A stretch of 64,000 nt of DNA from Porphyromonas loveana (GCF_003096695.1 NZ_QEKY01000007.1:86429-150428); one strand, 5' to 3'. Counted from the first letter of the stretch, positions 39,174-47,889 are shown. Numbers and translations are program-made. Notes: generated from the letters alone by a model not told the origin.

Positions 39174-41603
39174 ATGAAAAAGTTATCGTTACAGAGTATT
39201 GGACTATTTTTCGCTGCTGCTGTTCAGACGGTATTTCTGACAGGGTGCGAAAACCGGTTTGACTTGGAGGACATTCCGCAAGAAGCGGAAATCCGGACAC
39301 GCTCGGCCATAGGCGAGACGGATAACGGCAGAGAATACCTGGGCCGTAATTTTTACCTGACAAGTTTGGATGAAGTGGTTTCGGACAGTCGATCCGGAGC
39401 AGAAAGGAAAATGCTGACCCGTACATTTAACATTCAGACCGGTTCTGTGGGGAGCAATTACTTAGGTGTACACGTCATGGCATGTTATACCGATAAGGAT
39501 GGAACATTGCAGCAAATCGAAGTGTGGGTTAATGACGAATATGCCGGAGAGCTTGACATTCGTAAAGCCGAATGGGATTTTGTTACGCTCAAGGATGGAA
39601 AAACAGTCCGGCTGCGTCAAGGAGCCAACAAAATTACTTTCCTGTCCTCTTTGCCGTACTTTCCCGAAATAGACGCTATTCAAGTTGAATCTGCACGGCA
39701 GGCACTCATAAAAGAAGATCCTCAGTATAATGCCTTTATCGCTCTGCTGAAACAACAGCGGAATGCTTCGACGAGCAAGTTGGAGCAGGAAGAAATCATC
39801 CAGATGACATCGGGGAGCGATGATGGACTAAATGCTTCTTCACGCTCTGTGGGCAGGTCAGCTTATGACCAGGGCTGGAACTGGCAAGTGACCCCACGCG
39901 AACTCAATAATCCCGACGGAAATTACAGGCACCTGGTTTGTGTTCCGGTTACTTATACTTATCATCGTAAACTGTCATTAAGCAGTGGAACACATACGTT
40001 TATGACCAATCCCATTGAAGGAGACAGCTATTACACCGTCGATCCGGTTATGTATTTATACAAAATCGATGATCCCCATAACTACACGTATTACAGTGAC
40101 GATGCTTCCGACATGGGACGTCATGCCCGAATAACCGCAACATTGCCTGCCGGAGAATACTATCTGGTTATCCGGGCATACAGCAGTTATTATGCCTCTA
40201 CTACGACGGGAAGACAAGGTTTGGTTAATGTCTTCCAGGATGGTTATATCCTGAATTCACAATGTCCGATAGCCGGTTATTCCGTGGATGTCGATTCTCC
40301 GAACACGGGTATCATCAACTATTTTACGGCGTACACGACAGGTATAGCAGAGTTCTTTCTGGAAGAAAAAGGAAGCAAAAAAGTGAAATTCTTCGGCGAA
40401 TCCTATTTCTACGTTCCCCCCATGGAGCAGATGTGGTTCAACGATGCACGCGTGAGGTTGACGAAGCCATCGAGTCAGGCCCGATACAATATGATTATAT
40501 CTTCCGTAGGTGCTTTCGGTGCTTATTACGGCAACTGCGACGTGTACGGCTCTTGCCAGCAGGTAATGCCCGGAGACTTGGTTGCCAACAGCTTCCCGAA
40601 CTTGATGGTAAACGATGGCATATACAGTAGCGGAGGAGAGACCAACGTATATAACTGCGCGTCGTGGGCCGGAGGCTTAACATACGGCTGGACGTGGGGA
40701 GGCATCTATGAGAGCTATGCAAACCCCGAGTTGGTAGGGCCTTACTATGGCGATCCTAACGTATGGAGCAGTTGGGACGCCTTTTTTGCCAACAACCCGC
40801 AACGATATGCCGGCGCGACTGTATATACACGCGAAAATGCCGATGCAACCAACGGAGAAGTAGCCGTATGGTCTTATAACGGAAACATAAGCGGAGTTAC
40901 TCATTTCTCGTGCAGAGGTACAGCCAATGACCATCCGCACGGTTACGCATGGGAAAGTAAACCCGGTGGGCTCAGGAGAATCTTTCACCCGCGCGATGCT
41001 CTTAGAGGTCAAGGCATGTATTCGTATGGTCAAGTGTTCGCTTATTATAGAGATGCTAATAAGCCGGCCGGTCCTTATCCCAATCCCGGTTTGAGGAAAA
41101 ATTCTTCCCAATCCATTTCTTTCGAAGAATCGGTACGGAGAGGTTTGACGGTGATTGAAAAGGTGGAACTTACTCCGGTCGAAAAAGAAACGTTCACACG
41201 GAAAAGCAAAGAGAAAGGGTTGACTGCAAACAATCCCGAAATAAGAAAGCTGTATGATGCCTGGGACAAAAAAGTCTCTTCTCAATATGCTCATATCAGC
41301 AACCCATATGTGCTTATGGAGATTCAGGAAGGGAAAAACCTGATCGCATATTGCCGGGAAAAACAACAGGAGGCCCTGGCATTCTTTATCAACCTGTATT
41401 TTAACGATAGTCGCGAGACTGCCACCAAGGCAGTGTCCCACTATATGTTTTGCGTAATATTTTCAGAATATGGTGCAGAAATCGAGGCGATAAAAAATGA
41501 TTGGAGACGTAATCAGTACAATCAAAAGGGAGCTTATATCGCACCGGTTCCTGAAATGTTCGTGAAGAAATTCGCAAAAAGATTGTTTAATAAATTATTA
41601 TAG
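39174..41603 (+). CDS. Large lipoprotein with a DUF7689-like papain-fold domain
   Basis: An 809-residue lipoprotein; lipobox FLTG-C with Cys25. The central part is beta-rich. A candidate Cys/His hydrolase domain follows: Cys495 in 'VYNCASWAGG', His577 in 'GVTHFSCRG' and the 'WESKPGGLRRIFHPRDAL' tail starting at Trp593, resembling the NC(I/A)xA ... H ... W-SK-G layout of DUF7689-type papain-like proteins. The C-terminal 160 residues are helical and charged. The gap to the barrel gene is 54 bp with no terminator, so co-transcription is likely. Function is not known; peptidase, amidase or toxin are all possible. Confidence 0.7.
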   Translation: MKKLSLQSIGLFFAAAVQTVFLTGCENRFDLEDIPQEAEIRTRSAIGETDNGREYLGRNFYLTSLDEVVSDSRSGAERKMLTRTFNIQTGSVGSNYLGVHVMACYTDKDGTLQQIEVWVNDEYAGELDIRKAEWDFVTLKDGKTVRLRQGANKITFLSSLPYFPEIDAIQVESARQALIKEDPQYNAFIALLKQQRNASTSKLEQEEIIQMTSGSDDGLNASSRSVGRSAYDQGWNWQVTPRELNNPDGNYRHLVCVPVTYTYHRKLSLSSGTHTFMTNPIEGDSYYTVDPVMYLYKIDDPHNYTYYSDDASDMGRHARITATLPAGEYYLVIRAYSSYYASTTTGRQGLVNVFQDGYILNSQCPIAGYSVDVDSPNTGIINYFTAYTTGIAEFFLEEKGSKKVKFFGESYFYVPPMEQMWFNDARVRLTKPSSQARYNMIISSVGAFGAYYGNCDVYGSCQQVMPGDLVANSFPNLMVNDGIYSSGGETNVYNCASWAGGLTYGWTWGGIYESYANPELVGPYYGDPNVWSSWDAFFANNPQRYAGATVYTRENADATNGEVAVWSYNGNISGVTHFSCRGTANDHPHGYAWESKPGGLRRIFHPRDALRGQGMYSYGQVFAYYRDANKPAGPYPNPGLRKNSSQSISFEESVRRGLTVIEKVELTPVEKETFTRKSKEKGLTANNPEIRKLYDAWDKKVSSQYAHISNPYVLMEIQEGKNLIAYCREKQQEALAFFINLYFNDSRETATKAVSHYMFCVIFSEYGAEIEAIKNDWRRNQYNQKGAYIAPVPEMFVKKFAKRLFNKLL

Positions 41604-41613
41604 GAGGAATTGT

Positions 41614-42141
41614 ATGATGAAAAAAATGTATGTATTTATTTTATGTCTGATCGTTTTCGCCGGCTGCAGCCAAACGGACAATGAACCGGTTACCGAAGGG
41701 AAATCTTTGATAACGGCCGTCACAAGGAGCGGCAATGTGGAAGGGATCGTCTCGGAATATGAAACAGCATCCGATGATGAATCACAATATGGTTCGATTT
41801 CTGCAAGGCTCGCTTTCACGGGAGACGATATCGAATGGTTCAATCCGAGAACACGGGAAATTAGATTCAGAAAGATCAACTCTATTCCGGTCTACGCACG
41901 AATAGAAATGAAAGTAGGGGAAGAAACGGTCTTTACGATTGTTGCGCATATAAGTGATGCTGTCAATCGGGCGTACAACAATCTTGTGTTATTTTATGAC
42001 ATGGAGAAGAATGCCTATTTTCTGAACGATAACTATCCGGATTATTGGGACCCGGAGGGTACTCGCCGGAATGCGGAGAAAAGAGCTCCCGGATGGGCTA
42101 AATTCCTAAAGCAATTGAAGAAGGAAGGCAAACTCAAATGA
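41614..42141 (+). CDS. Small lipoprotein, function unknown
   Basis: A 175-residue lipoprotein with lipobox VFAG-C (Cys18). The mature part is mixed alpha/beta with a basic C-terminus. It starts 10 bp after the large lipoprotein and is followed 20 bp later by a strong terminator, so it closes the operon. Its tight pairing with a Cys/His-domain lipoprotein suggests a partner or inhibitor role (inference only). Confidence 0.7.
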   Translation: MMKKMYVFILCLIVFAGCSQTDNEPVTEGKSLITAVTRSGNVEGIVSEYETASDDESQYGSISARLAFTGDDIEWFNPRTREIRFRKINSIPVYARIEMKVGEETVFTIVAHISDAVNRAYNNLVLFYDMEKNAYFLNDNYPDYWDPEGTRRNAEKRAPGWAKFLKQLKKEGKLK

Positions 42142-42161
42142 TTTAATCATTTTCCTGTAGA

Positions 42162-42200
42162 GAGAGAGGATGCGGCTCCCTTGCATCCTCTCTCATTTTA
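42162..42200 (+). terminator. Rho-independent terminator ending the 32.8-42.1 kb operon
   Basis: GAGAGAGGATGC (42162-42173) pairs perfectly with GCATCCTCTCTC (42183-42194) around a 9-nt loop and is followed by ATTTTATTG. Confidence 0.75.
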
Positions 42201-42225
42201 TTGAAGCATTAACACAAAGAACAAG

Positions 42226-42894
42226 ATGCAGGATCAGGTTATCATTTGCGACTTGGACAACACGATATTCGATACTTCGAGCATCGATCCCGAATTGTTT
42301 GCGTCGTTGCTTCACAAAGCAACCGAGTATTTATCAGGACGCTTTACCGCGGAAATCATCCTCTCGATCATTCAAGACATCGTATCCAATCCGTTCGACA
42401 GGGTATGCGAGAAATACGGATTGCCCAAATCAATGATATTACCTGTCTTGGATGAATTGAACGGTATCTCTCTGGAGCATTCTGCCATTGTGCCGTATGA
42501 GGATTATACCGCTTTCAGAGCGATACCGGCATATAAGATTTTGGTGACTACCGGATTCAAAAGATTACAAGAGAAAAAATTGAGAAAACTGCAGATAAGT
42601 CAAGACTTCGACCGGATAATCATCAACGATCCCGTCTATGCGAATTCGAGCAAACTGGATATCTTCCGTGAATTAAGCAGGGAATTGGACCTAAAAGACC
42701 GAAAGACATATGTAGTAGGCGATGATCCCGCTTCCGAAATAAAAGCAGGACGGGAGTTGGGATTTACAACCGTCCTGATGGTCAGAAAGGAATACCTTTC
42801 CAACCCCTACACCGATTATATTGTCTCCTCTTTCGAGGGTTTGAGAGACCTTTTGAGAGATAATATGGAAAACGATTGCGCCCTTAGGAAGTAG
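42226..42894 (+). CDS. HAD-superfamily hydrolase
   Basis: A 222-residue HAD phosphatase with motif I DLDNT (residues 9-13), motif II in 'ILVTTGF', motif III Lys in 'NSSKLDIF' and motif IV 'VVGDDPASEIKAG'. The substrate cannot be told. It begins after the terminator at 42162-42200, so it has its own promoter or depends on read-through. It ends just before the left repeat that brackets the AbiE genes. Confidence 0.85.
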   Translation: MQDQVIICDLDNTIFDTSSIDPELFASLLHKATEYLSGRFTAEIILSIIQDIVSNPFDRVCEKYGLPKSMILPVLDELNGISLEHSAIVPYEDYTAFRAIPAYKILVTTGFKRLQEKKLRKLQISQDFDRIIINDPVYANSSKLDIFRELSRELDLKDRKTYVVGDDPASEIKAGRELGFTTVLMVRKEYLSNPYTDYIVSSFEGLRDLLRDNMENDCALRK

Positions 42895-42917
42895 AATATT
42901 TTGCAAAAACTTTCTAC
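42891..42917 (-). repeat. AbiE-flanking repeat, left copy
   Basis: Read on the minus strand this 27-bp site starts GTAGAAAG, has TTTTTGCAAAA in its centre and ends ATTCTAC. It is itself an imperfect palindrome, overlaps the stop codon of the AbiEii gene and matches the right copy at 44556-44582 with 2 mismatches in opposite orientation. Confidence 0.75.
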
Positions 42918-43924
42918 TTACTCGTTGTGCCGATACTTCGGAATCGCTGCTGTAATTCTTTAATGCGAAGCAAAAGTTGTCCGAAAGAAATTTTGTTTCC
43001 ATAAATAAAAGATTCCTGTAAAGCAGCATAGTCGTTCTCCCAATCCTTTATACATTCTACAGGAGGATAGAACTCTATTTTGTCCGGATAATCTTTATCA
43101 TAGTTAGCATAGGATACATGATAGAATTTTCTACGATGCTCTACAATTGCTCTATACAGAGCACTATCAGCTAACGCTTGTCGCCCAAATTCGGTATCCA
43201 TTAATTTCTCCAGATCATACAAATGCCTGCTCATGCGTAGACTGCGAGGCTTTTCTTTCTGGAATTCTTCGCACAATAAAAAAGCTTTTTCCAGAAATGT
43301 TCTCGAAGGAAGAACTGTCGGAATAACTGCTGTAGAATCCCGATCTGCATCCGGAAAATGTTTGCCAATCATTGTGGTAATCACTTTTTCCTCAAAAGGC
43401 TCTTTCATGGAGAGACAACTGATCTCCACTTTGACCATGGGTCTAAGATAGCCGGATTGTTCTTCAACTATGGGAGAATATTCGATCATGATTTCAGTCG
43501 GATCGCTATCCGTTGATATTGCGATTCCATCTTGTTCTGTTACGGGATAAATCCTGTAATCGAACAATCCGATGGACTTCATTCGGCTGTCGATGTCTTC
43601 GACAAGAGTGTCTATGATATATTTGCGACATTGCTTACGCAAAGTTTTTAACTGATTGTTGTTTTCAATCGATTCCTTAAAATACTGATAGTTGATAGCC
43701 AGATCAATGTCTTCACTGAAGCGTTGTATCAACTGCCAACCCTTACTCAAACTGGTGCCACCCTTAAAAAGCAAGTATCCGGCACATTCCGATTGGAACA
43801 AAGCCTTGATCACCATTGTCACCCACCAATCTTTTTCAATGGCATATTCGGGTAAATTTTCAGCTTCCGCCGCCTGTTGAAGCATAGCTCGCCTGTTCTC
43901 GATAGAGTTTGATAACCAATTCAT
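42914..43924 (-). CDS. AbiEii-type nucleotidyltransferase toxin
   Basis: A 336-residue protein of the AbiEii/AbiGii family. The nucleotidyltransferase signature is seen as 'LLFKGGTSLSKGWQLIQRFSEDIDLAI' (about residues 52-78), with the GS-like motif and the DxD acidic pair. Such enzymes cause growth arrest, in part by modifying tRNA ends, and protect against phage. It overlaps the antitoxin gene by 4 bp. The pair lies between cargo and the replication module of the CTn. Confidence 0.9.
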   Translation of the reverse strand: MNWLSNSIENRRAMLQQAAEAENLPEYAIEKDWWVTMVIKALFQSECAGYLLFKGGTSLSKGWQLIQRFSEDIDLAINYQYFKESIENNNQLKTLRKQCRKYIIDTLVEDIDSRMKSIGLFDYRIYPVTEQDGIAISTDSDPTEIMIEYSPIVEEQSGYLRPMVKVEISCLSMKEPFEEKVITTMIGKHFPDADRDSTAVIPTVLPSRTFLEKAFLLCEEFQKEKPRSLRMSRHLYDLEKLMDTEFGRQALADSALYRAIVEHRRKFYHVSYANYDKDYPDKIEFYPPVECIKDWENDYAALQESFIYGNKISFGQLLLRIKELQQRFRSIGTTSK

Positions 43925-44532
43925 AATGTAAGTTCTTTTTGAATTTTGGAAAGAATCTTTTTAATCCATATCGGAGCCAAAGCCAAGTCATGCTCAAAGG
44001 TTTCGTTCTCAGGACATTTCCTCAATAATCCTTTGATATGATCAATTTGTTTCTCCGTTACATTCTTTTTTCCGATCGATTTCATTGCCTGAATCAGAAC
44101 AGGCATTAGTTCTCCTTTGAAAGCAAAATTTTTTGGAACACATCGTTTAAAGACAATCTTTCGATTGCCAATGATGATATTTCGAGCAGAGCCGGTTGTG
44201 AGATATACATAATTCATCGGAACTTGGGTAGAAAGTCCCAGACGGTTTTCTGCCGTCAAACCGGTTGGCATGACTTGTGCGTGATCTCTTCGGGCAATGG
44301 CCTTTACAATTTGATCAACAGATGGTTTAAGTAGCCCAAAGTCTGTCGATTGCGGTTTGTAGTAAATTCCAATTGCAAGACGATCCAGCTTTCCGTTATC
44401 TACCAGTTCGGATAATACACGACTAATAAATACATCATTTCCGGATTTGGCAAAGTCGGATACAAAAAAAACATCTCCTTGCTGAGCACTTTCGATTTGG
44501 GCTGTTATAGCATCTGTTATTGACATAATCAT
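43921..44532 (-). CDS. AbiEi-type antitoxin (DUF6088-like)
   Basis: A 203-residue protein with an N-terminal winged-helix segment ('ITAQIESAQQGDVFFVSDFAKSGNDVFISRVLSELVDNGKL') and a C-terminal alpha/beta region, the layout of AbiEi antitoxins and DUF6088 proteins. It precedes the toxin gene with a 4-bp overlap. Known AbiEi proteins bind inverted repeats in their own promoter; one such repeat lies directly upstream, over the -7 box. The start could also be the Met two codons later. Confidence 0.87.
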   Translation of the reverse strand: MIMSITDAITAQIESAQQGDVFFVSDFAKSGNDVFISRVLSELVDNGKLDRLAIGIYYKPQSTDFGLLKPSVDQIVKAIARRDHAQVMPTGLTAENRLGLSTQVPMNYVYLTTGSARNIIIGNRKIVFKRCVPKNFAFKGELMPVLIQAMKSIGKKNVTEKQIDHIKGLLRKCPENETFEHDLALAPIWIKKILSKIQKELTL

Positions 44533-44550
44533 TGCTGTTGGTTTCAGTCA

Positions 44551-44558
44551 CAAAGGTA
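44551..44558 (-). promoter_or_regulatory. -7 box of the abiE operon
   Basis: TACCTTTG on the minus strand fits the -7 consensus and lies 19 bp before the antitoxin start. It overlaps the right flanking repeat by 3 bp, consistent with autorepression. Confidence 0.5.
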
Positions 44559-44582
44559 GAAACTTTTTGCAAAACATTCTAC
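44556..44582 (+). repeat. AbiE-flanking repeat, right copy
   Basis: GTAGAAAC...TTTTTGCAAAA...ATTCTAC on the plus strand, an imperfect palindrome upstream of the antitoxin gene and the mirror image of the left copy. It is a good candidate for the AbiEi operator. Confidence 0.75.
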
Positions 44583-44597
44583 CTCGTATTGAAAAAC

Positions 44598-44792
44598 TTA
44601 CCACATCGTTTTTTTATAAAACAGAATGCCTTCTGCCGGAAAATAACGCCGGTTTCCGATTTTGAAAGACGGTAATTTCCCGTTTTTTCCCCATCTCAAA
44701 GCTGTTTTGAAATGTATTCGCAAAATCCTGGCCACATCAAAAGCATCGTAATAGATTTGCTCCTCCTTTTTTAAATTTTTCTCTGTCATCAT
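44598..44792 (-). CDS. Helix-turn-helix protein, excisionase-like
   Basis: A 64-residue protein with a MerR/excisionase-type winged helix: 'YYDAFDVARILRIHFKTALRWGKNGKLPSFKIGNRRYFPAEGI'. It overlaps the primase-helicase gene by 4 bp. Small proteins of this type act as recombination directionality factors or regulators in Bacteroides elements. Confidence 0.8.
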   Translation of the reverse strand: MMTEKNLKKEEQIYYDAFDVARILRIHFKTALRWGKNGKLPSFKIGNRRYFPAEGILFYKKTMW

Positions 44793-46837
44793 AGTTTCAG
44801 GGTGTAAAGATTATTCGTTTGTTGTTCGATAATTCCATTGTTTCGCATATAACTGATATAACTCTTGGCCGTACGGTCTTTGACGTCGACCGTTTGCATG
44901 ATTCTTTCGACCAGTTCATTGTAAGACAGGTGCATTTTGGCGTGAAAGACTTCTTTTGCGATTTGTCCCAATTCCGTAAGTTTCCGTTTTTCTTTGTCTT
45001 CCGGAGATTTCTCTCCCCGGTAAACGTGCATTTCCTTTTCCCTGTCCCATCCGAACAGCATCAAAGGCACGTCCAACGGGCTGCCATCCCTTACTTTAAG
45101 GGCTTTTACGACCGACAAAGCCGGATTCTCATCTTTCTCTATGGAGAGGATGGCCGCCGACTTGCGCTGAAGTTCCGAACCGATATGCCCACGCAGTTTA
45201 ATCCCGTTCGGGACAAAATGGAGAACACAGATAATACAGGTATTATAGATACCGGCAAGCCGGTAGAGTTCGTCCACAATGGCAATACTCTCGCTTTCAT
45301 CATTGGCCGAACGGATCAAGTCGGCTATTCCATCGATGACGACCAGATGAATTCCCCCATACCGGTGATGATACAAGTCGATGCTGTCTTTTATCAGCTG
45401 CAATCTCTCTTTACGTGAAAGAGCTGCAAGAAATATGGGATGATAGAAATCGGGAACAGACGTAAGAGAGGCTCTTCGGAGTGTTTTTCCGATGTTTTTA
45501 TGAAGTTGGTATTCCGACTGTTCCGTATCGTAGTGTAGAACCGCTTTGCTCCGCATATTCGGACAAACATCCAATCCGAGCAGATCTATCGGGAAATCCC
45601 TCTTTTCAGTATGCAACACCCCGGAAATAATCGCCGCGATGTAGTTGCTCTTGCCCGTTCCCTCCCCACCCGTAATGCAGAACAGATTGTCGTAGGTTCC
45701 CAAAGGAACGTCATTCACGGAAATAACCGTTTTGGAACGATCGGGCGGATTGTTATAATTGATTTCACATGAACTTAAAAGCATAATGGTCTGTGTATAT
45801 AATTGCTCCAAATGGTCGGATATCAGTTTCCTGAAATCTTCTGTGCTGTTTCCCAGCTTGAAGTAATCGGAGATATCTTTCTCTTGTTTGTTCCCGGACA
45901 AAGGCAATTCGATCCGCTGTAATTTATGGTGAGAAAAACGTTCGCACCAGCGTATAGATGCTTTTATGCCCGTTTCGTCCATATCGTATAAAAAGAAAAT
46001 ATGCCTGAACCTTCGTGCAAGCATTTCGATGATGGATTCTTCGATATTGCCTGTCTCACTGTTGAAACAGATGGCATGGAATCCATGAGAAGCAAGGGAT
46101 AATACGTCTTTCTCTCCCCCCGTAATGAAGAGTATATCTCCTCTTTGCGGAAGTTGCTCCATCCCGAACACATAGGTTTCCGGTAATATTCCCCCGTAAA
46201 CGAACCGGCATTGACTAAAAGGGCGATATACCTTTACATAGTCTTTGCGCAGGAAGCCGAAGATCGGCTCTTTTGAGGTATTCGTAAAACAGTAGCTTTT
46301 TCCTTCGGCATTTTCGCTTTGGAAAGTTTGCAGAGATTTGACATGATATCGATCCAAAATATTTTGTCCGGTACCATATTGCTCCCAGAAAGAAAGCTCG
46401 CTCCGGGTGTAAGGTTTTTCTGTGATTTTATAAGGTCTCATGGATGCTTCTTTCGGTTCTGATAAAGTTCGTTCGAGATATGGGAGTTTTCTGTTTCGTG
46501 CCGGAAAAGGCTCTTTCGAGTATGCAGGTATAGCTATCGGAAGAGAAAGATCACGGACAATTTTTTTCAGGATATGCACAAAATCTTTTTGTACGTCCAT
46601 GCCATACATGGCGGCGACAAACCAAAAACAATCTCCCGAATAATTGGGATCGCCAAAATCATTCATCCGGTAAACTCCCGTTTTTGCCACTTTATAGATA
46701 TAACAGGAAGCTCGTTTGTCTTCGTAGAGCGGGTTTTGAAATTTCTTCTTCGGCTTGAAAGGAAAAGGCATATAGTAGTTGAATACAAGCAACCCTCCAT
46801 CCGTTCTTTCCAGTATTTGTTCCTTGATATGATTCAT
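44789..46837 (-). CDS. Primase-helicase fusion (Toprim plus RepA/DnaB-like ATPase)
   Basis: A 682-residue protein. The N-terminal half holds a DNA-primase-like region without a clear zinc finger and a Toprim-like segment 'ILFITGGEKDVLSLASHGF ... IFFLYDMDETGIKAS' (about 233-295). The C-terminal half has an AAA_25/RepA-like ATPase with Walker A-type 'ITGGEGTGKSNYIAAI' (about 388-403) and Walker B-type 'IHLVVIDGIADLI'. It probably starts replication of the excised element. It is flanked by an HTH gene on each side with 4-bp overlaps. Confidence 0.82.
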   Translation of the reverse strand: MNHIKEQILERTDGGLLVFNYYMPFPFKPKKKFQNPLYEDKRASCYIYKVAKTGVYRMNDFGDPNYSGDCFWFVAAMYGMDVQKDFVHILKKIVRDLSLPIAIPAYSKEPFPARNRKLPYLERTLSEPKEASMRPYKITEKPYTRSELSFWEQYGTGQNILDRYHVKSLQTFQSENAEGKSYCFTNTSKEPIFGFLRKDYVKVYRPFSQCRFVYGGILPETYVFGMEQLPQRGDILFITGGEKDVLSLASHGFHAICFNSETGNIEESIIEMLARRFRHIFFLYDMDETGIKASIRWCERFSHHKLQRIELPLSGNKQEKDISDYFKLGNSTEDFRKLISDHLEQLYTQTIMLLSSCEINYNNPPDRSKTVISVNDVPLGTYDNLFCITGGEGTGKSNYIAAIISGVLHTEKRDFPIDLLGLDVCPNMRSKAVLHYDTEQSEYQLHKNIGKTLRRASLTSVPDFYHPIFLAALSRKERLQLIKDSIDLYHHRYGGIHLVVIDGIADLIRSANDESESIAIVDELYRLAGIYNTCIICVLHFVPNGIKLRGHIGSELQRKSAAILSIEKDENPALSVVKALKVRDGSPLDVPLMLFGWDREKEMHVYRGEKSPEDKEKRKLTELGQIAKEVFHAKMHLSYNELVERIMQTVDVKDRTAKSYISYMRNNGIIEQQTNNLYTLKL

Positions 46838-47223
46838 GCGTCTTTTTCCTTTGCTTCAAAACCACACCCTCTGATGATACCGTCCCGATAGACGGATAAA
46901 GTCCTTAATGCCTCTATCCGATTGAATCCGCGGGCTCTTAACCGGCCGCATTTGACGGCCACGTACACTTCGTCGAACCGATAGGCACATGCTCCGCTGC
47001 TCAGAATCGTGTAGGGCAACTCATTCCTTGCTCTCCATCGGTAAACAGTAGTAGGAGAGACATTCAAAAGCATGGCGAGCATACTCGAATCCAGACTGAT
47101 GCTTTCATCCACCGGGCTGTAATCTTTTTTCAGGTCTCTCATAAAACCATGTATCTCCGATAACACTCCCTGAATATCTTTCAGATTTTCTTGAATGCTT
47201 TTTATTTCATCGCTTTCCATCAT
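46834..47223 (-). CDS. Helix-turn-helix DNA-binding protein
   Basis: A 129-residue protein with an N-terminal helical coil and a winged-helix part 'LDSSMLAMLLNVSPTTVYRWRARNELPYTILSSGACAYRFDEVYVAVKCGRL', similar in type to the excisionase-like proteins of Bacteroides elements. It overlaps the primase-helicase gene by 4 bp and follows the XRE gene by 2 bp, so the four genes from 47567 down to 44598 form one operon. Confidence 0.75.
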   Translation of the reverse strand: MMESDEIKSIQENLKDIQGVLSEIHGFMRDLKKDYSPVDESISLDSSMLAMLLNVSPTTVYRWRARNELPYTILSSGACAYRFDEVYVAVKCGRLRARGFNRIEALRTLSVYRDGIIRGCGFEAKEKDA

Positions 47224-47225
47224 AT

Positions 47226-47567
47226 CTATTGTTTCATTTTACTGTCCGGAGGCCCGGGTCGGATATTGATATTCATAATCTTGGGCAGGATAATTGTTAC
47301 CCCCAACTCCATTATCTCAATAAACCTTCGGCCGATCTCAAGAGCAATCCGGTCTCGTTCTTCCATTGCAGGATTCGAAAACACGTCTCTGGGATTCAGT
47401 CCCAAAAGTTCACAGTACCGGTCGAAAAGTTCCATACTTAAATATTTATTTCCGGCTTCGATCCGATAGACTGTAGTGGTACTAACATTCAATGAAGCAG
47501 CAACATACTGCAAAGAATAGCCCTTTCTGTTCCGCTCCTGTTTGAGTCTTAATCCTACGTTCTGCAT
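47226..47567 (-). CDS. XRE-family transcriptional regulator
   Basis: A 113-residue protein with a typical XRE helix-turn-helix at residues 5-60 ('LRLKQERNRKGYSLQYVAASLNVSTTTVYRIEAGNKYLSMELFDRYCELLG') and a C-terminal tail. First gene of the replication operon and probably its regulator. The 50-bp palindrome at 47797-47846 lies 230 bp upstream. Confidence 0.85.
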   Translation of the reverse strand: MQNVGLRLKQERNRKGYSLQYVAASLNVSTTTVYRIEAGNKYLSMELFDRYCELLGLNPRDVFSNPAMEERDRIALEIGRRFIEIMELGVTIILPKIMNINIRPGPPDSKMKQ

Positions 47568-47796
47568 AACAATGTAAAGTTAGTTGCACCCCGGCAGCCT
47601 CCATTACTTTTATCACATATCTTTTTTCGTTTGCAGTAAAGAATTTTGCGTAGGATGCAATGGTTAATAACTCCTCTATATATAAAATGATGAGAGTGGA
47701 ATCATTTCGTTTCAACAGAATATTTAGACATCTTGCAGTGATGGAAAAGAGAATAGACACAAGCGCTGGTCGGAGCACCGGTTAAGATAGGTTCCG

Positions 47797-47846
47797 TTAG
47801 TGCAAGTGCAAGCTCCCTTATATAGGGGGGCTTGCACTTGCACTAA
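47797..47846. repeat. 50-bp near-perfect palindrome
   Basis: The outer arms TTAGTGCAAGTGCAAGC and GCTTGCACTTGCACTAA (17 bp) are perfectly complementary, and the inner TCCCT/AGGGGG part is imperfect. Each arm contains two TGCAAG repeats. It may be an origin, an end of the element or a binding site for the HTH proteins. Confidence 0.8.
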
Positions 47847-47889
47847 AATTGTAACCGGAAAACATTCTAAGCGATTATTTCACATAAGG

